NCBI RefSeq assembly: GCF_916619195.1
Contig: NZ_CAKAKL010000002.1
Span: 186,001-250,000 of the forward strand
Length of the DNA: 64,000 bases
Origin: Inquilinus sp. Marseille-Q2685
Lineage (GTDB): Bacteria > Pseudomonadota > Alphaproteobacteria > DSM-16000 > Inquilinaceae
Direction: 5' to 3'
Position 1 is the stretch's first letter. The number at the start of each line of letters is the position of its first letter. The position numbers and the translations under genes are program-made. Below, one piece after another: positions 8,629-17,254 of the stretch. Below the pieces are notes generated by a model. That model did no database searches, was not told the DNA's origin, and worked only from the letters and a program-made list of their open reading frames with translations.

Positions 8629-8937
8629 CTACGTCTCTTCCGGTTCGGTCGTGAACAGCAGCGGGTAGCCCCTGCGGCGGGCGGCCTCGGTGGCGCTCGT
8701 CGCCTTGGTCTCGGCCACCTCCTTGGGATAGACGGCGACGACGCAGACGCCGCGGCGATGCGCCGTCATCATCACCCGGTAGGCCTGCTCGTCGCTCATG
8801 CGGAACTCGGCCCGCAGCACGGTGACCACGAATTCGCGCGGCGTGTAGTCGTCGTTGACCAGGATCACCTTGTGCAGGCGCGGCCGCTCCGTCTTCGGCT
8901 TGACCTCGTTGCGGGGCTTGATCGTCGTGTCACTCAT
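8629..8937 (-). CDS. clpS: ATP-dependent Clp protease adaptor ClpS
   Basis: 102 residues. The ClpS core is complete: a flexible charged N-terminus, LHKVILVNDDYTPREFVVTVL (22-42, including the NDDYTP N-degron-binding segment), then AYRVMMTAHRRGVCVVAVYP and a C-terminal strand. ClpS delivers N-end-rule substrates with Phe, Leu, Trp or Tyr at the N-terminus to ClpAP. Usually clpA is the next gene; here it is not in the window, and the neighbours are a sugar kinase and an amidohydrolase. Start MSDTTIKP fits the family, and the longer upstream frame does not. Confidence 0.95.
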   Translation of the reverse strand: MSDTTIKPRNEVKPKTERPRLHKVILVNDDYTPREFVVTVLRAEFRMSDEQAYRVMMTAHRRGVCVVAVYPKEVAETKATSATEAARRRGYPLLFTTEPEET

Positions 8938-9136
8938 CGGCGGGCCGGTCCTGATGACGGCAGCGGAAGCGTGCGGCCGCAGCTTGTCACGGCCGGCGGT
9001 GCCCGTCCACCGCCCCGGGCAGCGGCCCGATGCCGCGCGAATGACCCCTGCGCGGCTGCGCCGGGTTGCCCCGGCGGCGCGGAGGGACCAGTATCGGGGT
9101 TTCGCCATCCCAGCCAGCGCAAGACGAGACCGACCG

Positions 9137-10309
9137 ATGCCCGTCATCAATTCGATCGCCGCCCGCAAGGAGGAGATGACCGCCTGGCGGCGCGACCTCC
9201 ACGCCCATCCCGAGCTCGGCTTCGAGGAGGTGCGGACCTCGGGCATCGTGGCGGAGAAGCTGGCCTCCTGGGGCATCGAGGTGCATCGCGGCCTGGCCAA
9301 GACCGGCGTGGTCGGCGTGCTCAAGGGGCGCACCGACAGCGGCCGCACCATCGGCCTGCGCGCCGACATGGACTGCCTGCCGATGGAGGAGCTCAACGAC
9401 TTCGCCCACAAGTCGACGATGCCCGGCAAGATGCATGCCTGCGGCCATGACGGCCACACCACCATGCTGCTCGGCGCCGCCCAGTACCTGGCGGAGACGC
9501 GGAACTTCGACGGCACCGTGCACTTCATCTTCCAGCCGGCCGAGGAGGGCGGCGGCGGCGGCGACGTGATGGTCCGCGAGGGGCTGTTCGACCGCTTCCC
9601 CTGCGACGAGGTCTATGGCCTGCACAACTGGCCGCTGCTGCCCGCCGGCATCGTGGGCGTGCGCCCCGGCCCGATGATGGCGGCGGCCGACATGTTCGAC
9701 ATCCGGATCCGCGGCGTCGGCGGCCATGCCGCGATCCCGCAGACCGCGAAGGACCCGGTGGTGATCGCGGCCCAACTGGTCGGTGCGCTGCAGACCCTGG
9801 TCAGCCGCAACACCAACCCGATGGATTCGGCGGTGCTGTCGATCACCCAGATCCACACCGGCACCACCCACAACGTGATCCCGGACGAGGCCTATCTGAA
9901 CGGCACGGTGCGGACCTTCCGGCCGGAGGTGCAGGAGATGATCGTCGCCGGCATCCGGCGGATCGCCGACGGCATCGCCGCCGCCTTCGGCGTGTCGATC
10001 GACGTCGACTACCAGTACGGCTACCCGGCGACGGTGAACCATGCCGGCCAGGCCGAGACCGCGGCGCAGGTGGCGGAGAAGGTGGTCGGCGAGGGCAATG
10101 TCCAGCGTGACGTCGAGCCGTCGCTGGGCGGCGAGGACTTCGCCTATCTGCTGAACGCCCGGCCAGGGGCCTATCTGTTCCTCGGCCAGGCCCGCGCGGC
10201 GGGGGACACGATGGTCCACAATCCGCATTACGACTTCAACGACGAGGTCCTGCCGATCGGCGCCTCGCTGCTCGCGACCCTGGTCGAGACCCAGCTGAAG
10301 GCGGGGTGA
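9137..10309 (+). CDS. M20 family amidohydrolase, second paralogue
   Basis: 390 residues, clearly paralogous to the enzyme at 6318-7523: RRDLHAHPELGFEEVRTSG, HACGHDGHT (100-108; Cys102 and His104), FQPAEEGGGGG, and a late PSLGGEDFAYLL supplying the last metal ligands. The family hydrolyses N-acyl or N-carbamoyl-type amide bonds in amino acid derivatives. The two copies face each other around the kinase and clpS, and differ most in the C-terminal region, which suggests different acyl preferences. The start ATG follows clpS, divergently, by about 200 bp. Confidence 0.93.
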   Translation: MPVINSIAARKEEMTAWRRDLHAHPELGFEEVRTSGIVAEKLASWGIEVHRGLAKTGVVGVLKGRTDSGRTIGLRADMDCLPMEELNDFAHKSTMPGKMHACGHDGHTTMLLGAAQYLAETRNFDGTVHFIFQPAEEGGGGGDVMVREGLFDRFPCDEVYGLHNWPLLPAGIVGVRPGPMMAAADMFDIRIRGVGGHAAIPQTAKDPVVIAAQLVGALQTLVSRNTNPMDSAVLSITQIHTGTTHNVIPDEAYLNGTVRTFRPEVQEMIVAGIRRIADGIAAAFGVSIDVDYQYGYPATVNHAGQAETAAQVAEKVVGEGNVQRDVEPSLGGEDFAYLLNARPGAYLFLGQARAAGDTMVHNPHYDFNDEVLPIGASLLATLVETQLKAG

Positions 10310-10314
10310 GCGAG

Positions 10315-10338
10315 TCGGGTTCGCGACCGCGAACCCGA
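10315..10338. terminator. Bidirectional terminator hairpin
   Basis: TCGGGTTCGCG and its perfect complement CGCGAACCCGA (11 bp each, 2 bases between) sit exactly between two converging genes that stop at 10309 and 10351. There is no clear T-run on either side, so termination efficiency is uncertain. Confidence 0.6.
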
Positions 10339-10350
10339 TCTACGTCGTCT

Positions 10351-11394
10351 TCACCGCACCTGATCCGCCGGCACGGTGACGCCCTGCGTGGCCCAGGCTG
10401 CGGCGGCGCCGCGGTGGAAGGGCAGGGCGCGGTTGGTCAGCGGGTCGAGCGCCGGCGAGAGCTCGAGGCCGGCGGCCTCGGCCAGCGGCGCCGCCTGGCC
10501 GACCGCGATCTCGGTGGCGCGGCGGGCGACCTCCTCGGGCAGGGCGTCGCTCGCGACCAGCCAAGTCCACATGCCGGCGCTGGGCGGCAATGGCTGCGGC
10601 GGCAGGGCGGCCGGGGCCGGGGCTGCGGCGGCCGGGTCGGTCGCGGCGGGATCGGCCGGAGGAACGGCGGGCGCAGGCGGCAGCGGCACTGCGGCGGCGG
10701 CCACGCCGGGGATGGCGGCGGCGACCTTGGCGATCTCGGCCACGGTCAGGCCAAAGGTGACGGCAGGCTGTTCCGGCGGCAGGGCGAAGGGCTCGAGGCC
10801 GGTGACCGCGACGGCGTCGATCTTGGCGTCGGCGAACTGCTTCGCGACCTCTGTCAGCGGCAGGCGCCGCAGCGTCGCCTTGACGTCCAGCGCCTTCAGC
10901 ATCGGCTCGGTCAGCGCGTCATCGGTGGCCAGCGCCACCCGCTTGCCGGCAAGGCCGGAGGCGCTGGTGATGCCGCTGCCCACCGGCACCACGAAGCGCA
11001 GCACCGCGGCGGGCGCCACCGGCGCCAGGGCGCGCAGATGCTCGAACTTCAGCCCCGGCGCCATCGGGCTGGTGCCGGCCCAGGCCGCAGCGGCGACGTC
11101 GAGCGAGACGAGGCCGATCGCCACCCGGCCGCTCTGCAGCAGCGCGCTGTTCGGGAGGGGCCCGGCGGTGATCGCCTCCGACACCGGCTGGCCGGCCTCC
11201 GTCTTCAGCCGCTCGACGAAGGCGTTGCCCCAGCGGCCGAGCGGGGAGTTGACCGGGGCGGTGGCGACGATGATCTCGCGCGGCGGCACCGCTTGGGGAG
11301 CGCTGTCCTGTGCCCAGGCGCCGGGAGCGGCAAGGCCGAGGAGGAGGGCGACGGCCAGGCCGGTGAGGAGAGAGGCGCGCGAGGAAGGCATCAT
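10351..11394 (-). CDS. TAXI family TRAP-type solute-binding protein
   Basis: 347 residues. A clear signal peptide ends at AWA-QD (residue 28). The mature protein follows the TAXI pattern: SNSALLQSGRVAIG-type ligand loop (81-94), SLDVAAAAWAG, a VPVGSGITSASGLAGKRVAL segment and a final LPFHRGAAAAWATQGV. TAXI proteins capture carboxylates such as glutamate in the periplasm for fused TRAP permeases. Two oddities: no DctQM-type permease is nearby, and residues about 237-272 are a Pro/Ala-rich insert replacing the usual loop. The double ATG at 11394/11391 is the likely start. Role and ligand are unknown. Confidence 0.78.
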   Translation of the reverse strand: MMPSSRASLLTGLAVALLLGLAAPGAWAQDSAPQAVPPREIIVATAPVNSPLGRWGNAFVERLKTEAGQPVSEAITAGPLPNSALLQSGRVAIGLVSLDVAAAAWAGTSPMAPGLKFEHLRALAPVAPAAVLRFVVPVGSGITSASGLAGKRVALATDDALTEPMLKALDVKATLRRLPLTEVAKQFADAKIDAVAVTGLEPFALPPEQPAVTFGLTVAEIAKVAAAIPGVAAAAVPLPPAPAVPPADPAATDPAAAAPAPAALPPQPLPPSAGMWTWLVASDALPEEVARRATEIAVGQAAPLAEAAGLELSPALDPLTNRALPFHRGAAAAWATQGVTVPADQVR

Positions 11395-11425
11395 CGATCC
11401 GGAAGTGTGGAGCACCGGCCAGAGG

Positions 11426-12346
11426 CTAGCGATCCGCCGCGCTTTCCGCCAGAAGCCAGCTCCGGAACGCCGCGATGCGGGACTCGTTGCCGGGTGCGCT
11501 GCGCCAGCGGATCACCTGGCGGCGGCTGCGCAGCTCCAGCTCCGGGCCGAAGGGGCGGACCAGCCGTCCCTCGGCCAGCGCCGTCTGGATCAGCTGCTCG
11601 CGGCCGAGCGCCACCCCGACGCCGCCCAGCGCCGCCGCCAGCACCAGGGTGAAGTGGCTCAGGCGGATGCCGCTGCGGCGCGGCTGGTCCGCCACGCCCA
11701 GCCGCTCCAGCCATGCCTCCCAGCTCAGCGCCGAACGCGGCGACGGCGCCTCGTCGCATTCCTCGTGCAGCAGGGTCACCCGGGCCAGGTCGGCCGGGCT
11801 GCGCAACAGTGGCAGCAGCGTCGGGCTGCAGACCGGGTAGATCCGCTCCTCGAACAGCACCGCCTCGCCGTCCGGCTGCAGCGGCCGCTCCGCCTCCCGG
11901 CTCAGCACGGCCAGGTCCAGCTCGTCCTCCTCCAGGTCCGGGTTGCGCATCGCCATCGACAGCCGCACCTCGATCTCGGGATGCGCGGCGGCGAAGCGGC
12001 CCAGGCGCGGCACCAGCCAGCCGGTGGCGAAGGCGCCGCCGGCCCCGACCCGCAGCACGCCGCCGCGGCCGCAGCGCTTGGTGTAGGCCACGGCGGCGCT
12101 CAGCCGCTCCAGCGCCGCCCGCACCTCCGGCGCCAGCTGCGCCCCGGCCTCGGTCAGGGCGATGCCGGGGTTCAGCCGCTTGAACAGCCGCACGCACATG
12201 TCGGATTCCAGCGAGCGGATCTGGTGGCTGACCGCGCTCTGGGTCACCGCCAGCTCGGCCGCCGCCTTGGTGAAGCTGAGATGCCGGGCCACGCTGTCGA
12301 AGGTGCGCAGCGCCGCCAGCGGCAGGTGGGGGCTCGCGTCAGCCAT
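11426..12346 (-). CDS. LysR family transcriptional regulator, GcvA-like
   Basis: 306 residues. The N-terminal winged helix (about 8-67) contains LAALRTFDSVARHLSFTKAA then AELAVTQSAVSHQIRSLE. A linker helix and a two-lobe effector domain follow (GGVLRVGAGGAFATGWLVPRL onward). This PLPLAALRTF start is typical of the GcvA group in proteobacteria. The gene is divergent from a DUF1127 small-protein gene 132 bp away; the shared region holds ATGC-N12-GCAT (12358-12377), a candidate LysR site. By analogy with VtlR-type LysR regulators, which activate DUF1127 genes in other alphaproteobacteria, the small protein may be its target; that is inference. Confidence 0.88.
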   Translation of the reverse strand: MADASPHLPLAALRTFDSVARHLSFTKAAAELAVTQSAVSHQIRSLESDMCVRLFKRLNPGIALTEAGAQLAPEVRAALERLSAAVAYTKRCGRGGVLRVGAGGAFATGWLVPRLGRFAAAHPEIEVRLSMAMRNPDLEEDELDLAVLSREAERPLQPDGEAVLFEERIYPVCSPTLLPLLRSPADLARVTLLHEECDEAPSPRSALSWEAWLERLGVADQPRRSGIRLSHFTLVLAAALGGVGVALGREQLIQTALAEGRLVRPFGPELELRSRRQVIRWRSAPGNESRIAAFRSWLLAESAADR

Positions 12347-12357
12347 TAGTTCCGTTC

Positions 12358-12377
12358 ATGCCGAAACGAGAAAGCAT
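12358..12377. promoter_or_regulatory. Candidate LysR-type operator
   Basis: ATGC and GCAT are separated by 12 A-rich bases directly behind the LysR start codon, in the divergent LysR/DUF1127 spacer. LysR proteins often bind imperfect T-N11-A inverted repeats in such positions. The arms are short, so this is only a candidate. Confidence 0.35.
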
Positions 12378-12478
12378 CATTCGCCGTGGCCTATGTGGCT
12401 GCATAGGATCAGGTCCATCGGGATCACGATGATTCTGTCTCATGGATCGGCGATCCCGGCAAGCCTCGGAGCACGGCC

Positions 12479-12640
12479 ATGACCTTCGCCCTGACCCGGA
12501 ATTCCCGCCGCCCCTTCCGCCGCGGCCTGCTGCGCCGGCTGCTGGCATGGCGCCCGGCGGCGCGCTCGGTCGAGACGCTGCCGGACTCGCTGCGCCGCGA
12601 TGTCGGCTTGGCGGAAAAGGGCTTGGCCGGCCGCCGCTGA
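12479..12640 (+). CDS. DUF1127 small basic protein
   Basis: 53 residues, strongly basic (13 arginines). The second half (LPDSLRRDVGLAEKGLAGRR) is the DUF1127 signature, where the RDVGL core is common to YjiS-like small proteins. Such proteins in alphaproteobacteria have been tied to RNA binding, phosphate and carbon metabolism and virulence regulators. A CGGAG sequence 9 bases upstream serves as ribosome site. The gene sits alone behind a divergent LysR regulator. Confidence 0.8.
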   Translation: MTFALTRNSRRPFRRGLLRRLLAWRPAARSVETLPDSLRRDVGLAEKGLAGRR

Positions 12641-12712
12641 CGGGTTCGCGTCCCGTTCCGATTGGATTTCCGCCCGCCGGTCCCCATCATTATCCGTGAT
12701 GGACACGAACCG

Positions 12713-13423
12713 ATGACGGGCCCTGACGAAAAACTGCCGGCCGGCCAGAACCGGTCGGAGGTGGACGCTTTCCTGCGCCGGGCGGCGGCGACGCCGGCGC
12801 CGCGCCGGGACGGGCGGCGCGGCCGTCTGATCTTCGCGCTCGACGCGACGCAGAGCCGCGAGGACACCTGGGACCGCGCCTGCCGCCTGCAGGGCGAGAT
12901 GTTCACCGAGACGGCGGCGCTGGGCGGTCTCGACCTGCAGCTGGTCTTCTATCGCGGCTTCGGCGAATGCAAGGCCACCGCCTGGGTCTCCGACGGCGTC
13001 GAGCTGGCGCGGCTGATGAGCAAGGTGCGCTGCCGCGCCGGCGAGACCCAGATCGGCCGGGTGCTGAGCCATGCCGAGGCGGAGGCCGGGCGCGGCAAGG
13101 TCGACGCCCTGGTCTTCGTCGGCGACGCCTTCGAGGAATCGCTCGACCGGGTCTGCGCCCAGGCCGGCCGGCTGGCCCTGCGCGGCGTGCCCGTGTTCCT
13201 GTTCCACGAAGGCCCCGACCCGCTCGCCGCCCGCGCCTTCCGCGAGATCGCGCGCCTGACCCGCGGCGCCTACTGCCCGTTCGATGCCTCGAGCCCGGGC
13301 CAGCTGCGCGACCTGCTGGCAGCCGTCGCGGTCTATGCCGCCGGCGGCCGCCCGGCGCTGGAAGATCTCGGCCGCCGCCGCGGCGCCGCGGTCATGGCGC
13401 TGATCGGGCGGATGGGAGGTTAG
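12713..13423 (+). CDS. VWA (von Willebrand type A) domain protein
   Basis: 236 residues. After a charged 35-residue lead, RLIFALDATQSREDTW (about 38-53) presents the MIDAS-like DxTxS metal-binding motif of a VWA fold. KVDALVFVGDAFEES and GVPVFLFHEG are later core strands. No signal peptide is seen, so it is probably cytosolic. Its stop is 9 bases before the GTG of a membrane-anchored J-domain gene, so the two are co-transcribed and plausibly work together in a chaperone or assembly role. The partner is unknown. Confidence 0.85.
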   Translation: MTGPDEKLPAGQNRSEVDAFLRRAAATPAPRRDGRRGRLIFALDATQSREDTWDRACRLQGEMFTETAALGGLDLQLVFYRGFGECKATAWVSDGVELARLMSKVRCRAGETQIGRVLSHAEAEAGRGKVDALVFVGDAFEESLDRVCAQAGRLALRGVPVFLFHEGPDPLAARAFREIARLTRGAYCPFDASSPGQLRDLLAAVAVYAAGGRPALEDLGRRRGAAVMALIGRMGG

Positions 13424-13432
13424 GCGACCACC

Positions 13433-14158
13433 GTGCTGCAGCTTCTCATCCTGGTCCTGGCGCTCGGCATCGGGGTGCCGCTGCTCGCCCGCTGGTTCGC
13501 GAACACCGAGCCGAAGCGAGTGCTGCGCGGCGCGCGCTGGGGCGGCATCCTGCTCCTGGCCGGCCTCGGGCTGTTCCTGCTGCTGACCGGCCGGCTGTCC
13601 GGCCTCCTCGCCGTGATCGGCGCGATCCTCTTGTGGCTGCAGCGCCTGTCGCCGCTCCTGATCCAGGGGCTGCCCTGGTTCCTGCGCTGGCGCCGCGCCC
13701 GGCAGACCGCGGCCGGCCCGACGCCCGGCGGCGCCTCGCGGCTGAAGACGCGCAGCCTCGACATGCAGCTCGACCACGCCAGCGGTGCCATGGACGGCTA
13801 TGTTCTGCGCCCGGGCCCGATGGAGGGCCGCAGCCTGGCCTCGCTGCCGCTGACGGCGCTGCTGCGCCTTCTGGCCGAATGCCGCGCCGACGACCCCGAT
13901 TCGGCCCGGGTGCTGGAGACCTATCTCGACCGCCGCTTCGGTCCGGACTGGGCAAAGCAGGACGGCGCCGGCCCGCGTGCGGCGGAGATGTCGGAGGCCG
14001 AGGCCTGCGCCCTGCTCGGCCTCGCCGCCGGCGCCTCGCCCGCGGCGGTGAAGGCGGCGCATCGGCGGATGATGAAGCGGCACCATCCGGACCGCGGCGG
14101 CTCGGCCGACATGGCGGCCAGGCTCAACGCGGCCCGCGATCGGCTGCTGGGGACCTGA
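13433..14158 (+). CDS. Membrane-anchored DnaJ-like (J-domain) protein
   Basis: 241 residues. Two or three hydrophobic segments in the first 85 residues anchor it in the inner membrane. A linker and a short helical region follow, and the C-terminal 50 residues are a compact J-domain: SEAEACALLGLAAGASPAAV, then AHRRMMKRHHPDRGGSADMA with the essential HPD. J-domains stimulate Hsp70 (DnaK) ATPase, so this protein would recruit DnaK to the membrane. It starts with GTG. It follows the VWA gene by 9 bp and converges with an exporter gene 3 bp away. Confidence 0.85.
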   Translation: MLQLLILVLALGIGVPLLARWFANTEPKRVLRGARWGGILLLAGLGLFLLLTGRLSGLLAVIGAILLWLQRLSPLLIQGLPWFLRWRRARQTAAGPTPGGASRLKTRSLDMQLDHASGAMDGYVLRPGPMEGRSLASLPLTALLRLLAECRADDPDSARVLETYLDRRFGPDWAKQDGAGPRAAEMSEAEACALLGLAAGASPAAVKAAHRRMMKRHHPDRGGSADMAARLNAARDRLLGT

Positions 14159-14161
14159 AGC

Positions 14162-15607
14162 CTACTCCCCCGGCGCGACCCGGGGAGAGCCTTCCGGTGG
14201 CGGCACCGGGGCGACGGCGTGGCCGGAGACCTCGGCCCCGGCATCGGGGGCGAGGCGCAGGAACATCAGCACCGAGGACAGCGACAGCAGTCCGACCACG
14301 GCGAAGGCCCAGGAGAAGTCGGCGGCCTGAAGTTCGGCGCCGCTGCGCAGCAGCAGCGCCAGGTTCAGCAGCACCGCCCCGGTGGCGACGCCCAGGCTGG
14401 CCGACAGCTGCTGCGCCGTGCTCGAGAAGCTGGACGCGCGGCTCATCTTCTGCGGCGGGATGTCGGCGAAGGCCAGGGTGTTCAGGCTGGTGAACTGCAG
14501 CGACCGGAAATAGCCGCCGGCCAGCAGCAGCATCAGGATCAGCAGGTGCGGCGTGTCGGCCCGGAACAGGGCATAGCTCATCAGGAAGACCGAGCTGATC
14601 GCCGCGTTCCACACCAGCACCGGGCGGAAGCCGAACCGCCGGATGATGTGCGACGCCGTCATCTTCATGCACAGCGCGCCGGCGGCGCTGACGAAGGTCA
14701 GCAGGCCGGATTCGAACGGGGTCATGCCGAAGCCGAGCTGCAGCATCAGCGGCAGCAGGAACGGGATGGCGCCGATGCCGATGCGGAAGACGGTGCCGCC
14801 GACCAGCGAGATGCGGAAGGTGCGGACATGCAGCAGCTTCAGGTCGATGATCGGCGCCGGCACCCGGTGGGCGTGGCGGACATAGAGCCAGATCAGCGCG
14901 GCGCCGAAGACGAGTAGGCCGAAGGTCACGGGCAGCGGCACGATCGCCCGACCGAGCGTCTCGAAGCCGAACACCAGGCAGGCCAACGCCGTACCGGTCA
15001 TCAACAGGCCCCAGCCGTCCAGCGGCGGCTTCTCCTCCTCCCGCACGTCGTCGATGAACAAGGTGACCAGGATCACGCCGATGATCCCGATCGGCACGTT
15101 GATGAAGAAGATCAGCCGCCAGGAGCTGTAGGTGGCGATGAAGCCGCCCAGCGGCGGGCCCAGCACCGGGCCCAGCAGGGCCGGTGTGGTGAAATAGGCC
15201 ATCGCCCGCACCAGCTCCGATTTCGACACGCTGCGCAGCAGCACCAGCCGGCCGACCGGCACCATCATCGCCCCGCCGATGCCCTGGATCACCCGCGCGC
15301 CGACCAGCTCGGCGGTCGAGTTCGACAGGCCGCACAGCACCGAGCCGACGGTGAACACGACGATCGCTGCCCGGAACACGGTCTTGGCGCCGAACCGGTC
15401 GGCGATCCAGCCGCTGGCCGGGATGAAGACGGCGAGGCTGAGCAGGTAGGAGGTGATGGCGAGGCTGAGGTGCAGCGGGTCGGTGCCGAAGGAATGGGCG
15501 ATGTTCGGCAGCGCCGTGGCGATCACCGTGGAATCGAGATTCTCCATGAACAGCGCGCAGGCGATGATCAGCGGGATCAGCACCTGGCGCGGAAGGCGGG
15601 TCGTCAT
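14162..15607 (-). CDS. DHA2 family MFS multidrug exporter (EmrB/QacA type)
   Basis: 481 residues with 14 predicted membrane helices. The first reads VLIPLIIACALFMENLDSTV, where the LDSTVIATALP motif D1 marks 14-helix drug:H+ antiporters. GWIADRFGAKTVFR is motif A and GARVIQGIGGAMMVPVGR is motif C-like. It would expel hydrophobic drugs or metabolites across the inner membrane. No EmrA-type periplasmic partner or regulator is adjacent. The decayed gene near 2.7 kb is a relative. Substrate unknown. Confidence 0.9.
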   Translation of the reverse strand: MTTRLPRQVLIPLIIACALFMENLDSTVIATALPNIAHSFGTDPLHLSLAITSYLLSLAVFIPASGWIADRFGAKTVFRAAIVVFTVGSVLCGLSNSTAELVGARVIQGIGGAMMVPVGRLVLLRSVSKSELVRAMAYFTTPALLGPVLGPPLGGFIATYSSWRLIFFINVPIGIIGVILVTLFIDDVREEEKPPLDGWGLLMTGTALACLVFGFETLGRAIVPLPVTFGLLVFGAALIWLYVRHAHRVPAPIIDLKLLHVRTFRISLVGGTVFRIGIGAIPFLLPLMLQLGFGMTPFESGLLTFVSAAGALCMKMTASHIIRRFGFRPVLVWNAAISSVFLMSYALFRADTPHLLILMLLLAGGYFRSLQFTSLNTLAFADIPPQKMSRASSFSSTAQQLSASLGVATGAVLLNLALLLRSGAELQAADFSWAFAVVGLLSLSSVLMFLRLAPDAGAEVSGHAVAPVPPPEGSPRVAPGE

Positions 15608-15760
15608 GTCTCAAGGCCGCGCGTCGGCGCGGCCCCCTCGGGCGTTCGGAGTCCGACTCAACTCGTCTGACAAGCCGGAATCCTGCGCGCCAAAGCCGCA
15701 TTGGAGGCATGCAAGTTTCGGGCGTCAGGCCCCCATGCGCCGACCCACGCGAATGCCGAC

Positions 15761-17254
15761 TCAGCCCTCTCCGCCATAGCGACGGCGCAGATGCGCCTTG
15801 AACACGGCGGCGTCGAGCGGCCGGCCGGTGGCCCGGGTCAAGAGCTCGTCGGTCTCCCAGCGCGAGCCCTGGCCATGGATGTTGGCGCGCAGCCAGCCGA
15901 CCAGCGGCGCGAAGTCGCCGCGGCCGATCGCCGGCAGGATGTCCGGCTCGGCCCGGTTGGCGGCGTCGAAGATCTGCGCCGCGGTCATCGCGCCCAGCGT
16001 GTAGGTCGGGAAATAGCCCCAGCCGCCGCTCGGCCAGTGGATGTCCTGCAGGCAGCCCAGCCGGTCGTCCGGCGGCACCACGCCCAGCAGCGCCTTCATG
16101 CCGTCGTTCCAGGCCGCCGGCAGGTCGGCCAGCGGCAGCTCGCCGGCGATCATCGCCTTCTCCAGGCGATAGCGCAGGATGACATGGGCCGGGTAGGTCA
16201 CCTCGTCGGCGTCCACCCGGATGAAGCCGCGCTCGACCCTGGTGTAGTGGCGCCACAGCGCCTCGGCCTCCCAGGCCGGTCCGGACCCGCCGAAGGCGTC
16301 CCGCATCCGCGGCGCGGCGAAGGCGATGAACTCGCGGCTGCGGCAGGCCTGCATCTCCATCAGCAGCGACTGGCTCTCATGCAGGCTCATGCCGCGGGCC
16401 TGGCCGACCGGCTGGTTCATCCAAGCCTGCGGCCGGCCCTGTTCGTAGAGGGCATGGCCGGTCTCGTGCAGCACGCCCATCAGGGCCCGGGTGAAGTCGG
16501 CCTCGTCGTAGCGGGTGGTGATGCGGACATCGTTGTCGGCGCCGCCGCAGAACGGGTGGGTCGAGACGTCAAGGCGCCCGCGCTCGAAGTCGTAGCCCAG
16601 CACGCCCATCATGGCGACGCCCAGCGCCCGCTGCGCCTCGATCGGGAACACGCCCTCCGGCCGCGGCGTCGCCGGCCGGCGCGCCTGGATCGCCAGCACC
16701 TCCTCTGTGAAGCCGGGCAGGAACTCGGCGAGGTCGTCGAACAGCGCGTCGATCTTCTCCGACCGGCCGCCGGGCTCGTAGTCGTTCAGCAGGGCGTCAT
16801 AGGCCGACAGGCCCAGCGCCTCGCCCTTGGCGCGGCCGATCTCGCGCTGCAGCCGCAGCACCTCCTGCAGCTTCGGCAGCAGCGAGGCGAAGTCCGAATC
16901 GGCGCGAGCCTGGCGCCAGGTCATTTCGCAGGCCGAGATGGCCTTGCTGGACGCCTCGACCAGATCGGCCGGCACCACGGTCTGCACCGTCCACAGCCGC
17001 CGGATCTCGCGCAGATTGGCGCGCTCCCACTCGCCCAGGCTGTTGTCGGCCTCGGCCTCGGGCAGCCAGTCGGACAGGCGCGGATCGGTGACCATGCCGT
17101 GGCGCAGCACCTGCAGCAGCGCCAGGCTCTCGGCCCGGGTCTCGGCGGCGCCCTTCGGCATCATCGTGGCGTTGTCCCAGTCGAGGATGCCGATGGCGTT
17201 GGACAGCGCGGCGATGCGGCCGAAGTGGGCGGCGATCTCGGCATAGGCGGTCAT
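15761..17254 (-). CDS. Carboxypeptidase Taq, metallopeptidase M32
   Basis: 497 residues, the family length. The zinc motif HETGH (263-267) sits in GVLHETGHALYEQG. Other M32 signatures are DVRITTRYDE (242-251), MSLHESQSLLMEMQ and the C-terminal IHWPSGGWGYFPTYTLGAM. M32 enzymes remove C-terminal amino acids from peptides in the cytosol. The start ATG overlaps the SURF1 stop (ATGA at 17251-17254), so it is translationally coupled to the end of the cytochrome oxidase operon. The functional link to oxidase assembly is unclear. Confidence 0.94.
   Translation of the reverse strand: MTAYAEIAAHFGRIAALSNAIGILDWDNATMMPKGAAETRAESLALLQVLRHGMVTDPRLSDWLPEAEADNSLGEWERANLREIRRLWTVQTVVPADLVEASSKAISACEMTWRQARADSDFASLLPKLQEVLRLQREIGRAKGEALGLSAYDALLNDYEPGGRSEKIDALFDDLAEFLPGFTEEVLAIQARRPATPRPEGVFPIEAQRALGVAMMGVLGYDFERGRLDVSTHPFCGGADNDVRITTRYDEADFTRALMGVLHETGHALYEQGRPQAWMNQPVGQARGMSLHESQSLLMEMQACRSREFIAFAAPRMRDAFGGSGPAWEAEALWRHYTRVERGFIRVDADEVTYPAHVILRYRLEKAMIAGELPLADLPAAWNDGMKALLGVVPPDDRLGCLQDIHWPSGGWGYFPTYTLGAMTAAQIFDAANRAEPDILPAIGRGDFAPLVGWLRANIHGQGSRWETDELLTRATGRPLDAAVFKAHLRRRYGGEG

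Noticed and set aside
11464-11488. GGAAC-N16-CGTT match to an EcfG promoter
   Set aside because: Lies within the LysR coding region and no plus-strand gene begins within 900 bp; taken as a chance hit, and a reminder that the hit at 49799 needs testing.
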